A DNA stretch of 64,000 nucleotides from Benincasa hispida. Its lineage: Eukaryota > Streptophyta > Magnoliopsida > Cucurbitales > Cucurbitaceae. A program made the translations under genes and the position numbers. Shown here one piece after another: positions 1 to 11,255 of the stretch (its first letter is position 1; each line of letters begins with the position of its first letter). The notes under the pieces are model-generated. The model was not told the DNA's origin and did not search any database. It saw nothing but the letters and a program-made list of their open reading frames with translations. The DNA lies in assembly GCF_009727055.1 (NCBI RefSeq), contig NC_052359.1, forward strand, positions 9,755,305 to 9,819,304, read 5' to 3'.

Positions 1-390
1 CTGTATACAACAATTTTTAATAAGGGAAACAAGCTGAATATTGCAAAAAGAGCTTCTATGCATTCAACTGTCAAAGAAAACATTTACAACGTGCACTGAT
101 TGAATACATGTACAAATTTATAATATACATGACTCATGAAGGTCCCTGTCCTCAAATCCCAAAATGGAGATCCTTGAGGCTTTATTTGATAAAAAAAAGG
201 GGCATCCTTAATGGATTAGGTAAACGAATGAGAAACCAATTCATAGTCTTCAATGAAACGTGAAAATTATGGAGTACCATAGTTAAAGTGTTAAACTGCC
301 TCTAATCTCCTGAACTAATCCATTATAAGCCAAAAATCCATTTGCTGCATCTAGAACAGAACTAGATTATAGTCATTAGGCTATGATGAT

Positions 391-476
391 GGGGGGGGGG
401 GGTTTTTTTCCCCCTTTTGGGCCATTTAAATTTTTTTCTTTTCTTTTTTTAACCCCCCCCAACATAATTCATTAAA

Positions 477-509
<33 letters not shown>

Positions 510-514
510 ATAAC
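391..514. repeat. Homopolymer runs and (AT)n microsatellite
   Basis: A run of 12 G (391-402) is followed by T7, C5, T-rich sequence and a run of 8 C (453-460), then an (AT)n tract at about 476-513. The stacked homopolymers could be real low-complexity DNA or a poorly resolved stretch of assembly. Confidence 0.8.
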
Positions 515-1006
515 GTTGTTCCCAGATCAGCAAAATCTCTGGACCAACTCTAATTCCACATATCCATGTCTACGAAAATGCAAAGAACCTTCCACAAGCA
601 CTGCCATGAGCAAAAAGAGAGCTGAATTTGAATACAACAAAAGGAAAATGGCAGCCGGAATTTCCACCAACAAAAAGTTACCTCAACAACTACCTAAAGA
701 AAAAGCGTCATAATAGCCCTCACAAAGTGAAAACACACCACAAAATCCCACCCAACCTTGGATCTCTAAATCCAAAACAGATCCGATCGCGTAATTCCTC
801 ATTCTAGGCCCCACCAAACAATAGATTTCACATTCCAAAACTCCAATTAAACAAACAGTAATTCGGAAACGATCTGCTGAAGATAAAACGCAATTCAATT
901 GAAGTTGAAGAAACTTCCAACAGCAACAAAATCCAGCAATCATAGTCTGTTTATTGGGGAGAAATTACTGTATATAAACATAGAAATGAAAATCAAAAGG
1001 TTTACC

Positions 1007-1184
1007 AAATGAGGCAAGGTGGCGACGGTGGAAATGAGGAGCCGTTCCGGTGAGGTGGTGCGGCGGTCGTCGAAGAAGAAATACGAAGGTGACGATTCCG
1101 GGGAGGGAGGGAGAGAGAGAGAGAGAAAAGAGCAAAGGGATTGCGAACCGTTCTTATAGCCAAAAGGTATGAACGGAAAACCAA
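1007..1184 (-). other. Possible 5' exon (UTR or N-terminus) of a minus-strand gene
   Basis: Read on the minus strand this stretch is CT-rich, with a CTCTCT microsatellite typical of plant 5' leaders, and it is much richer in GC than its surroundings. It stays open from an ATG at 1184 and ends at a plausible splice donor, CATTTG followed by GTAAACC. If real, this is the first exon of a gene whose body lies left of the window, and 1-1006 would be its first intron. The open frame is low-complexity (Ser/Leu/Pro-rich) and I recognise no domain, so it may be untranslated leader. No downstream exon was identified. Confidence 0.3.
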
Positions 1185-1448
1185 ACCAAAAACAATAATT
1201 TGGTTTTATTTTATTATTATTTTTTTCTCGACGGAATAAAAAAACATAAAATTTGATGTTTTGTAGTGTAACGATGAGATGGAAGGGGCAAGTCCATACT
1301 CTTGGTTGGGATGATAAGACGCAAATAAAACGACTTCGTTTTGATGGGCTTCTACACCTTTTTTTTATTTTTTATTCATTGATGAGTGTCCGAGCCGACT
1401 TACATGCACAGAAACAATCCATCTGATCCTACAATATTTAAATATCAA

Positions 1449-1563
1449 TAAAATTATAAGAAATTAATCATAAAGAGATGATCACCATGGATTGAACCCT
1501 TGCACTCTAAGCCAATCATTAAAACTATATCTTTCTTTTTATTACTAGATCACACCCATGATG
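1449..1563 (-). repeat. Candidate tRNA-derived SINE
   Basis: On the minus strand the sequence carries an A-box-like GTGATCTAGTAAT near 1549 and, about 60 bases later, a B-box-like GGGTTCAATCC near 1494. This is the internal polymerase III promoter layout of tRNA-derived SINEs. It does not fold as a functional tRNA gene in my reading. The boundaries are approximate. Confidence 0.4.
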
Positions 1564-1639
1564 GTATAACTTTTCTACCTTCTATATAACTCTTCTCGTC
1601 TGTCTGGATGGTAGGTATTATTTTAGGGCAAATTGTAAA

Positions 1640-2570
1640 AAAAATATTTCTAAAATATGGTGGTAGTTGTAATTATACCCATAAATTTGCAATATTAAAA
1701 ACATAGTTTTTAAATTTATACAAGTGTTAAAATAAGACTATCGAACTTACATAATTACAAAAATTAAAAAATTGTATATATTTGGGGTTCAATTTTTATC
1801 ACTTTGGGGTCCAATTTCTACAACTATTGTAAATTTGAGAATCTAATTTTAAAACTTTTATAAGTTTGAGGGCTCTATTTTTACAATTGAAAGTTTGATG
1901 GTGTAATTGCAACTAACGCACCATATTAGGGGTGCTTTTTGTAATTTGTCCATTATTTTATTTGCATGAATGTTAAAGATAATATTTCTATTGGAATATA
2001 CCAAATAATTAATAGGTTAAAAACCACTTTTGATCCATGACCATTTATGAAAGTAATAATTTAGTTCATGAACTTTAGTTTGTAATGATTTAGTCTATAT
2101 ATTTCAAATTTATAACAATTTAGCTTTTGCACTTTTAAAATTGTGATAGTTTAGTCCTTGAACTTTAATAAGTATAGGTTTAGTTTTGTAATTTAGAACT
2201 TGTAACGGTTTAGCCCATATTGTAAAAATTATTATTAAAATTTAATGAAATTTCTTGTACAAGTAAATTGATAAACTAATAAAAGGTCAAATTTGTTTAT
2301 AAATTATAAAGACTAAGACATTATATAATCAAAATCGACAATTAAGTTTGATGAGATTTTTTATGATAAGGACTAGATTATTACAAAATAAGAAGTGTAG
2401 GTATTAAATTGTTTAAAAGTTGAAAGTAGAGGGCCTAAATTGTTACATGCTAAAGATCAAGAATGAAATTATTACAAAATTGAAAGTACAATGACTCAAT
2501 CATTACAAATTAAAATCAAGGGCTAAATCATTAGTTTTGTGAATGTTCACATGATTTTTAATCTAATTAA
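1640..2570. repeat. Degenerate 'tttagtcc' tandem repeat tract
   Basis: Units of roughly 40-50 bases recur, with cores such as 'aatttagtccatgaacttt', 'ttagtccttgaacttt' and, in inverted sense, 'aaattgttacatgc'. They run from about 1640 to 1930 and again from 2030 to 2560. No coding potential is visible. Similar tracts lie at 8180-8335 and 10320-10580. Confidence 0.5.
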
Positions 2571-3657
2571 TATTTGAGAGTTAAATGTATGTGTTTATTT
2601 TGTAAGTTTTGTTCTTGTGACTTAAATTTGTTGATGCCAAAATTCAAGCATGAGAAAATGCACTTGACCTTTACATAACAACAACAAAAGTGAACTTATT
2701 TGAAGGTAAAAGTGTGGCTGCAAAACAAGGAAAACCTACATATTAGTGTGTTATTTGCCACATATACTCTGATATTTAAGTAAAAAAGAAACAAAAAGTG
2801 TAACAAATAGGTTCTTTGAGTGAGAGATTGAATTTCAAGTTACATATGAGAGTTAGAATAGTAGGGTTTGAGACCTACATCTCTTCCTATTTTCTTTATG
2901 GATCTAATTAAGTAGTGAATCAAACTAGACTTATCATGGACATTTGGGAGTAGGGGCTTGGAAGGCACATCCTATTAAACAAATTGTACCTTGACCTTAG
3001 CATAAGTTGAGGGCGAGGTGAGGGGTCGGCCCAAGAATAATTTCCTTCTTCTCATGACTAATCGTCTCTAATCTTTTAGATGTTGGGGAAAATGGTATAT
3101 ATAGAATTGAATACACTAGCAAACTAATTAGTAATTAATTTTTAGAGACTCAAAACGTAATTGAGGCACGCTTCTGGTAAGCGTTGTCTTAAAGACAATT
3201 ATTGGCCCTGCATAAGCTGCAAGTAGACTACAACAACCGTCTCATTAGGATACAAAGACTAACTCTGATAGAACTACAACCTTGAACTACTCGAATCTGA
3301 CAGAACTCTTGGATATTTGCTCTCAACTCAAGAACAAAAGAAAGAAAGGAGAGAACTCTTCCATTTGGAATGGTATGTTACAAATGAAATAAAATCAAAT
3401 AAATACAAAATTTGAAACACCTATCAAATTTAACTCAATTGAGTTGTTACTTAACAAAAATCAAACATAACTCATTCAAATTGAAAAAAGCTACAAATAA
3501 AATTTTCATACATATTAAATTTGTACATGAAGCATCATTTTAATTTGAAGTTTCAATTCAATTTGAAAGTTTCTAAACAATGAATTTAATTTACTCAATT
3601 AAATTCATTTTATGTTTCAAATATTCACAAGATTTTCACTTTCTTTTACTATATATA
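2571..3657. other. Unassigned intergenic sequence
   Basis: I see no convincing coding region here. A TGTTGGGG motif at 3081 followed by a TATA-like 'tatatatag' could be the start of a decayed LTR, but no matching end was found. Confidence 0.3.
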
Positions 3658-4795
3658 TGTTGGGTTTTATGACCTAAAACTCATAAATAGTAAGTGTTAT
3701 TAATTGATCGTCATCAATAAAGAGTTATAAATGTTGATTAATGTTATTGTTTATGTTGTATTTTATTTTGTCTTAATAACTCTAAATCCAATAAACTAAC
3801 ATTCAAGGTTGTTTTATGAGTCTTTAACTGTATGTGGAGACATACAGAGATCAATGTTCAAGATACAGCCTAAAGGGTCTATAGTATAGGGATAAGGTTG
3901 GATCCTGGTAACACTATGGATAAAACTCACTTTGTATTAGATACAACACACAATGATCCAATACATTCGTGTAGGTGACATGCGAGTGAGGATATCCTAT
4001 GTAATGAGTTTGCATAAGACCGAACCGCGAAATAGTAACCACTAGATGTAACACCATTAACTAATTTGGTTTCTATTTCAATTAGATGACTTAGGAAACT
4101 TAGTTTAAATCTTGAGTATATTATGAACTCCTGTTCACAAGGGATTGTTCTTTGATTTGTATGGATGAAAGTGACTAGATCGTCAACTTACCTACCATTT
4201 CGGGAACAAAATCGAGTAGGGAGTTGAGAACATAATAATACAAGATAGAATTCTCTCCTCCCGCCTTCAAGGTAAGTAAATGAGTATTTCTTTAAGTGAT
4301 GTCTCTGGGACTTGAACAAAGAGCCCTACCCTCTCATTGGCCCGAGAGGGGTTTCTATTTATTGGTTGGACCATAAATAAGTTGTTCATTAGAGAAGCAC
4401 TGATATTAAGGAGTCAGAGGTAACCCAATGGTAAAACAGTAATTTGATCTAGTTGGAGTTACGAACACTCGTGAAGGACGAACTTGCTATTATTGGTCTA
4501 TATTTGTGGACACAAAAATATATCTATAGTGAGAAGAGTGTAGTTTGTGGGTCTTTAGTGGAGTGTATCTACAGTTAACGAATATTGATTAACTTGGTTA
4601 ATTGGTTTAGCAAATTAATCTCATATCGTTGGAACTTCTGATCTACAAGTCCACTAGGTTCCCTTGTTAGCTTACTAGAGGATATTTAAGAGAGATGACT
4701 TGAATTGTTCAAATTAATTTGAGGAAATTATATATTAATGTGATTAATATGTAATTGATTATGGATATGATCTATAAATTTGTTCATATATTAAA
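3658..4795 (+). mobile_element. Truncated Copia LTR, plus orientation (L)
   Basis: The fragment starts TGTTGGGTTTTATGACC, and its first kilobase aligns by eye with solo LTR F at 47512: the same order of 'cctaaaactc', 'gacatacagagatcaatgttcaag', 'gggataaggttgg' and 'ggactaacttg'-like blocks. Similarity fades near 4795, well before the U5 end seen in F, so the 3' part of the LTR is missing. No adjacent internal retrotransposon sequence is seen. Confidence 0.6.
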
Positions 4796-5353
4796 AGCCT
4801 ATGAAACAAGTCTTTTAGATTAAGTCTTAACTTTTCTTTTCTTAATTGTTACACTTAAGGAAAAAAAAAGTCTTACCTTTTTTTACAAAGAGTTATATAA
4901 AATAAAACAGGTGTAACAGTTCATAAATTTAGATATAGTTAAAAAATGAATTTACATTCTAACATAAATGCTAGGTTGTATGGTAAGCGAAGTTCAAAAT
5001 ATCGATCCTCATGAAAATATAGATAAAATATCACTGAATATTTATGAAAAAAATTTAAAAACAAAAATTTAAAATAAGTTTAAATAAATTGATAAACATT
5101 TTACTCTTAGTCAAAATGTTTATTATTTATCTTTTATTTATATGAAAAAGTCAAAATGTTTATTATTGTGCGTTTTGCATATAATATTATCATAATCAAT
5201 ATTGGAGTTCAACTCTCTGTGGGGCGAAGGCCAACTTGATTATTACGACGATTTATCAACTTATAAGTGAGTTTAAATTAAAGTGTTTTGCTTGACTCAA
5301 TAATTAAATAAAATTATAATAAAAAATAAGATAAGTGTTTTGAACCGATGAAA
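4796..5353. other. AT-rich intergenic DNA without recognised gene
   Basis: This stretch is AT-rich with poly(A) and poly(T) tracts. A degenerate motif near 4990-5040 resembles common dispersed plant repeats. Nothing coding is supported. Confidence 0.4.
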
Positions 5354-5436
5354 ATTATTATTATTATTATTATTATTTACAATATGTAGGATGAGAGAAT
5401 AAATAGTGACTATAGCTTGAATTATGCTCATTTTAA
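5354..5436 (-). repeat. Truncated SINE-like repeat with (ATT)n tail
   Basis: The minus strand reads AAAATGAGCATAATTCAA, then a shortened middle, then CATCCTACATATTGT followed by (AAT)n. The same head and 'CTACATATTGT' tail end flank the better copy at 51886-51985. It is probably a 5'-to-3' copy with an internal deletion; the microsatellite at 5354-5378 would be its 3' tail. Confidence 0.45.
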
Positions 5437-6387
5437 TCAATGAAAAGTACTTTTTTCAACAAAAAGTAATATAAAAGCATAATCTCAAAGTCTAAAATGG
5501 TTTTTCTACTTCTTTTTAACTTAAGAATTTTGCGTATATCATCATCAACCAAAATATTCTCCCTTTTCATCTTCGCATCTCCTCCATTTCCAACTCCGAT
5601 TTTCTTTTTTTCCTTCTTTCGTTTCCCTTGTCTCCTCTGTTTCCACTTTTGATTTTCCTTTTTCCCCTTCCTTCCTCTCCCTCGTCTACTCCATGAGTTT
5701 TTTCCCTTTGTTTTCTTCGTGGTTTTCTTCTTCATGTTCTTCGTGGGCTTTTCAATTATTTTAATTTTTCATTCTTCACGGTTTGTGTTGGTGGCGAGCG
5801 AGAGAGCATGAGAGCAAGCAAAACCTATCCACGTGAGATAGTGGGAGTGACAAGGAGGGAGAGGAGATCGAGTGAGAACGAGAAGCCCAATCTACGTATG
5901 CAGGGTTATGTAGTAATTTCATCTAAATATGAGGTAAGTAAAAGGTAAAAAAAACTTCAATTTTAAAAAGTAGGACATATTTCGTTTTCCCTCAAATTCT
6001 GGGTCATCCATCCAGTGAACCCAATAAAAGTATCCTTTCAAGTCAAATGAGCATAGCTGATGAACATACATAAAACTTGTATTATTGATATCGAAGTTAA
6101 AAGTTTGATTCCCATACCCCACCAATTGAAAAAGAAAAACACTTTCATAATTTGAATCATATTTAGTTACTTCCAAAATATCTTGACTAACTAAAAGTAT
6201 CAATAGAAAAGGTGGTCAACAATTTTTGTGTGAGATACATGTGTAAAAGAAAAACAAAATAATACTTTGTGTTTAGCTAATTCGTGTGATTCAAATTTAG
6301 AGAAAGTACACAAAAAATTAGAGGATTTAGTTCAACAAAAGTGGTTATAAAGTAAAAAAAAAAAAATGTAACATTTATGTATGTGAC
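5437..6387. other. Pyrimidine-rich tract and AT-rich intergenic DNA
   Basis: A strongly CT-rich stretch (about 5580-5740, plus strand) is followed by a GA-rich stretch (5785-5890). The minus-strand open frame over the first is almost all Lys/Arg/Gly, as expected from composition alone. No domain or splice structure was recognised. Confidence 0.4.
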
Positions 6388-7526
6388 CAATGGCGGAGTT
6401 AGGAATTTTGTATAGGGGCATTATGTAATTAAAATACTGTAAAAAATGTTTTAAAAAATATTCAAATCTCTATATATTAATTAATTTAATACATTATAAC
6501 TGTTCTCTATGAGTTTTTATGTTTTGAAATCGATTCAAATTTCTTGAATAAAAAAATATGATTCTGAGGCTGACAAAGTCCTTATTGTATATATCTACGA
6601 ACTTGATCTTAAATAATCATATTTAGAAATTTTAGTTCTTAAACCATGATTTACAGGTAGTTCTCTTGAATTAAGTTCTATATAAGATATATTAGAATCA
6701 GAGATATGTTTTCTTTTTTAAGATGATGATTTTATGATCTCTATTGTTATTTTTCTTTTAAAATATTTTTCCATGTTGATATAGAGTTAACTCTACAAAG
6801 TATTATCAATAAAAGCACTATTATTTATTATAGACTTAAAAGTATGAAAATTTAAAAACTTGAGAAAAAATTGGAAATTACTTGTGATTGATATGATACG
6901 TATATATCTTGACCAGAAACGAAAAAATTATCTTGTAGTTTTAACTCTGAAATTAATTAAAATAAATATATACTAAATAATAAAAAGTCCGAAAATTAGG
7001 TAAAGAAAAGTTGATGATAACCATCCTACCAGGATTTAACCTTAAAACAAATTACATTAAAAAAATTTACATAAAAAATATTTGAATCCACGACCTTATG
7101 TACACTAATTACCATTACACCAACTTTTGATTGCAAGAAAAATGTTGATTTTTTTTTATATATATCGTTAAATATTACTTAAATTTTATATTAAAAATCC
7201 AATCCTAGAACTTCAACCTTTTCCCCAATTACCACTACACTAGTTCCTAGTTTCAAGAAATATTTTGACGTTTTTTATATCTATTGTAAAGTATTACTTA
7301 AATTTTATATCAAAAATGCAAAATATGAAAAATTGAAAACAATCCAAGATTTGAACCCACAATCCCGAGAATCAACGTGAACCCTAATTATCCTAGATTT
7401 AAGAAAAATGTTTGACTACATATATATATATATATATTGTCAAATATTACTAAAATTTTATATTGAAAATGCAAAATACGGTAATTTAGGGGCATGTGCC
7501 CCGACCTCTACGTGACTCCGTCGGTG
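6388..7526. mobile_element. Non-autonomous hAT-like DNA transposon
   Basis: The element begins CAATGGCGGAGTTAG and ends CGTGACTCCGTCGGTG. These ends form an imperfect terminal inverted repeat, matching at about 10 of the first 14 positions. It is flanked by 8-base duplications, TATGTGAC (6380-6387) and TATGTAAC (7527-7534), differing at one base. Short inverted repeats starting with C and 8-bp target duplications are characteristic of the hAT superfamily. The 1139-base interior has no transposase and is AT-rich, so it would depend on a partner element. Its right half holds a three-unit repeat, described separately. Confidence 0.7.
7025..7480 (-). repeat. Three-unit tRNA-like tandem repeat inside the hAT-like element
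   Basis: On the minus strand three diverged units of roughly 110-150 bases follow one another. Each contains an A-box-like stretch (for example TTGGTGTAATGGTAATTAG near 7130) and a B-box-like stretch (GTGGGTTCAAATC near 7360; GTGGATTCAAAT near 7090), then 'TATAAAATTTAAGTAATA'. The spacing and boxes are tRNA-like but eroded. Confidence 0.45.
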
Positions 7527-7534
7527 TATGTAAC

Positions 7535-8936
7535 CATGTGAATGACTTTATGGTAGATATATGAAACATTAAAATAAAAATTACTGGATTATCAATATTA
7601 TAATATAAAATATAAAATATTTATTTAACAATTTAATTACTAGCACAAAAGTTCTCTCTTTACAAAGATTATTTTTTTTCCATAAAGATGATAATATGAA
7701 AACATTAAAATAAAAATTATTATATTATTTAATTTTTAAAAGATGATCATGACAATTAAAACAAAATTTTATAATATTTATTTATTACATGTTTAAAAAA
7801 TCACTATTAAAAAAATAATTAAAACTATAAGATTTTATATGCATTATGTGATTTATTACACATGCTATATAATTGTTATAGGGCAATAACTACTTCGCTA
7901 GTTTGATTTTCAACCACCATATATGTAACTTTAAATAATGGGGAGAAGGTTCTTAGATCATTTCAAAATTCACCAACTCCTCAAACAAATTTGGATGGAA
8001 AAAAAAAAGTAATAAGACTTCGTTAAAATTAGGAAAATTTATTTCCTATAGTTTGGAGAACGTTATATAATTTATATGGTTTGATAAAATGCTCCTGACT
8101 AGTCTCTATGATAGGTTTTGCGAAACTACATGAACTAAAGTAACTTTCTCTAAATTATAGTGATCAAATTTGCAATTTAATAATAAGTTTCAATACATTT
8201 TTAATCTCTATACTTTTAATTTTGGTTTATTTTTGTCTCTATACTTTCAATTTTAATTTATTTTAGCTTTTATACTTTCATCTTTAGTTTATTTTTGTCC
8301 TTATAATTTCAAAATGTTCATTTTGGTCCTTGAAATAGGATGTTTGTGGATTGAGTTAGAATCAAATTTTAGACCCAACTCAATTATCTGGGTTGTAAAT
8401 ATCTTCAACCCAAACAACTCCAATCTAATCATGAAATATTTGAGTTAGGTTGGTTTGAGTTATTTAGTTCATTTTTTAAAATTTTTGTTATAAAAATAAC
8501 TAAAAATTAATGTGTATATATATATTATAAATATTAAATGAAGATTAATAATTCAATTTTAATTTATGTTATAAACTTTTTCTTTTTATAGTGAAAAAAG
8601 TTATTTTTTTTTGGAGCTGAAGAATAAATAACCGAAAAAAAATCATGAAATAAAATAAAAATAAAAATATGTAAAAATAACTGTATCATAAGTAAAAACA
8701 TGTTTTTTTAAAACAATAATAAATTCAAATTAGTTGAAGTTATTAAACAATAATAACTTTATCATCCAATGAAAGAGAGACAAAAGGAAACCAAAGAAGT
8801 TTGTGAGTTTGAAATGAAACTAAACCCCAAACCATTAACAACCTCTCCCTTTCACAAAAGTATTTATTAACTAATGGCCATAAATTGTAGATTAAAAATA
8901 GAAATATTTGTTTGAAACCCCTTGAGAATCCCTAAA
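7535..8936. other. AT-rich intergenic DNA with short tandem repeats
   Basis: No gene was recognised. At 8180-8335 four or five units built on 'tctatactttcaattttagtttattt' follow one another, the same general kind as the tracts at 1640-2570 and 10320-10580. The end of this stretch is the upstream region of the gene at 9242. Confidence 0.45.
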
Positions 8937-9241
8937 ATTAACTAACCTTCCCAAATTTCTCCCTTAAAAATGCCTTCCAAATCCCTAATCCAAACTCTTC
9001 TGTTCCAATTCCCAAAAGGAACCAGAACAGAGCAGAACAGAACAACCACCAGAGAAATCCACCATTGAAGCTTCTCCACCGCCGCCCCCCGTTCTCCTCC
9101 GGCTGACGCAAATCCAGACAACACTTTCCGGCCACCGATCACCGATGTGATCGTCTCACCGGCTTCTAACCCAAAAAGAAAAAGAAAAAAAAAAGACCTA
9201 AATTATCCTCCTCCTCTGATTTTCCACCGGATAAAGGAAAA
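8937..9241 (+). promoter_or_regulatory. Probable 5' leader/promoter-proximal region of the serine-rich protein gene
   Basis: The sequence immediately upstream of the ATG is much richer in C and CT/CA motifs than the flanking intergenic DNA, as in plant 5' untranslated leaders. No clear TATA box could be fixed, so the transcription start is not assigned. Confidence 0.35.
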
Positions 9242-9544
9242 ATGGATCCAATCAGAACAGAGTCGAAACAGACGAAGACGAATTGCAAGACACCGACCTC
9301 GAAATCCGCGGTGACGGAGACGGAATTCGATCTGAAGAAGAATGCGCAGCTGCTAATGTCTCCGACGGCGTTGTCGAGGATGACGAAGTCGCCGAGCGTT
9401 AAATCGAACTGCCTCTGTTCTCCAACCACTCACATTGGATCTTTCCGGTGCCGACGCCACCGTAGCACCGCCATCTCCCGCGGCGGGTCCGTCGGCTCCA
9501 ATCTCTCCGATCTGGCTCAGAAATCAGGGGCGATGGAGGATTAA
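9242..9544 (+). CDS. Serine-rich small plant protein (single exon, 100 aa)
   Basis: This is a small soluble protein of 100 residues with no signal peptide or membrane segment. Its diagnostic stretch is CLCSPTTHIGSFRCRRHR at residues 57-74. I recognise this from a plant-specific family annotated in Arabidopsis as serine-rich protein-related; its biochemical role is not known to me. The N-terminus is rich in Lys, Thr and Ser, and the C-terminus carries a Ser/Gly-rich segment. The ATG sits in a good plant context (AAAATGG), and an upstream GC-richer stretch (about 8940-9241) without in-frame coding looks like a 5' leader. No intron is needed. The surrounding DNA is far more AT-rich, which sets the coding stretch apart. 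Overlapping open frames at 9166-9429 (-) and 9435-9674 (+) are shadows. Confidence 0.85.
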   Translation: MDPIRTESKQTKTNCKTPTSKSAVTETEFDLKKNAQLLMSPTALSRMTKSPSVKSNCLCSPTTHIGSFRCRRHRSTAISRGGSVGSNLSDLAQKSGAMED

Positions 9545-10832
9545 TTGGAATGTCAGTAGAGATTTAATACAATTTCGAGTGGTGTTGAGGTTTGTGGAGA
9601 AGCTTCAATTGGTTTGTGGTATAAGCCAATTTTTTAATTTTATAATAAGTTCGTTTGATTTTAAAAGAGTTTAATCAAACTCTTTTTGGCTTATTTTCTT
9701 TTTACGGATTTCTCTGTATATTGTATCTATTGTGTGTTTCTATATGCAAAATTCCTTTTTATTTAAAGAATAAAACCATATTTGAATTTCATATTCTTTT
9801 TTTTTATATATATTTTATATTTTTTTTAGTTCGACCAAAATGAGTTAGAAAGGAATTTAATCTCGAATCTATCTTAAATAATTTGGATATATAGTCCTTG
9901 AATTAGCTTTGTATCTATTTAGTTAATTTGTAAAACATGTTCAAGTAGGTCTGGTTTATAACTTCTAATTTTGTATCCAATATTTGTAGATTTTTTTTTT
10001 TTTTTTTAAATTTCAATTGTGTGTTCAATTAAGTTGTTGAATTTTTAATTTTGTCTTTTATATAATAGCATGCAATAATTTATACAAGAGAAATTTGGAA
10101 AAACATTTAAGTGGTTACATGCTTAAGGAAGTAAAATAAAATCAATAAAATTGAAGTATGGGATGGAAGAGAAGTTACAAAAATGGTAATGGAGAAAATG
10201 ACAAAAAAAGAAAAAGAGATGAGAGTAGAAGGCAAAAAGATGATTAAGTGTATAGACCTTGATCTATGATTCTATTCTATATATAAATACACGAATCTAC
10301 CAAACATAGAATTGGAAGTTAAAGTTTCATACATTAGGTGACATAAAATTCAAATTTATATTCAATAGATAAGTTAGTTTTTAAAGATGTTGAGTATGTT
10401 AAAAATTTGTTAGATACAAAATTAAAAGTTTAGAGGCTTGTTAGGCATTTTCAAAGTTTAAGGATCTAATAGATACAAAATTGAAAATTTAGGAACATAT
10501 TAGACACTTTTGGAAGAGGGACCAAATTGTTACAAACTTCAAAGTTTTAGGGATTAAACTAGCAATTCAACCAAGGTCATTAAATTGAACATAATATAAA
10601 TAAGGTAAAAATATCATTTTGGTACTTGTACTTTCAACAAATTTTAAATTTAGTCAATTCTATTAGTTTATTATTTTTCTTTTTAAAGAGATAGTCTATA
10701 TCAACATTACTTTTATAAATTTTGAAAATATATTTACAAAGTGTCTTTTCTAAAATGAAAATTATTGTTATTATTTAATCTATTTTGATAAAAATTAAGC
10801 TAGATGGGCTAAATTTAAATTATTGTTTTTAT
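9545..10832. other. 3' flank and AT-rich intergenic repeats
   Basis: After the stop codon at 9544 the DNA becomes AT-rich. A degenerate tandem tract at about 10320-10580 has units around 'aaattgaaaatttaggaacatattagacac'. No other gene was seen. Confidence 0.4.
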
Positions 10833-11255
10833 TGGGAAAAACCTCCCACTACTACCATGAGAATAAATAGAAAAATAACAGAGAACAATAAAACTATGAA
10901 ACATAAGAACTTTTACGTGCAAAATTACTTGAAGAAAAACCACGACCCACTAGAAAGGAATCAACTATGTGAAAAATTATTATAATAACACGAAATAATT
11001 TTCTCTCGATCCCAATTACAAAAGCACTCTATCAGCTTTTATATTACTCACACCCTTTAATCTCACTTTCAAACTTTTCAAACTAGTGAATACAAAAAGT
11101 ATCTGAACTAGAATTAGCACACCCAAGCTTAAAGTATTTCTAATTAAGACAATTTGAAACCATAGACATAGACTCCTTTGCTTGGAGCCCATGACTTTTT
11201 GAACTTTTTTGATGTGGGACAACCACACTTCTAATATTTTGCCAAAAATCCAATA
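10833..11255 (-). mobile_element. Copia 3' LTR remnant (K)
   Basis: On the minus strand the sequence AAGGTGGAATC (a polypurine tract, 11256-11266) leads into TATTGGATTTTTGGC and then a 'GTGGTTGTCCCACATC' block. This layout is typical of the 3' LTR start of TNT1-like Copia elements, with the first TG mutated to TA. The far end near 10833 is uncertain. Confidence 0.5.

Noticed and set aside
683..943. 86-residue open frame on the minus strand near the left edge
   Set aside because: No recognisable domain; it probably lies in an intron of the candidate minus-strand gene or is chance.
1449..1563. Functional tRNA gene
   Set aside because: A- and B-box-like motifs are present, but the paired stems expected of a tRNA are not visible; a SINE remnant is more likely.
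5433..5735. 100-residue Lys/Arg-rich open frame on the minus strand
   Set aside because: It is explained by the pyrimidine-rich plus strand; no domain, conserved motif or splice context is visible.
9166..9429. Minus-strand and +1 open frames over the gene at 9242
   Set aside because: They are shadows of the real coding frame, which carries the conserved cysteine-containing motif.
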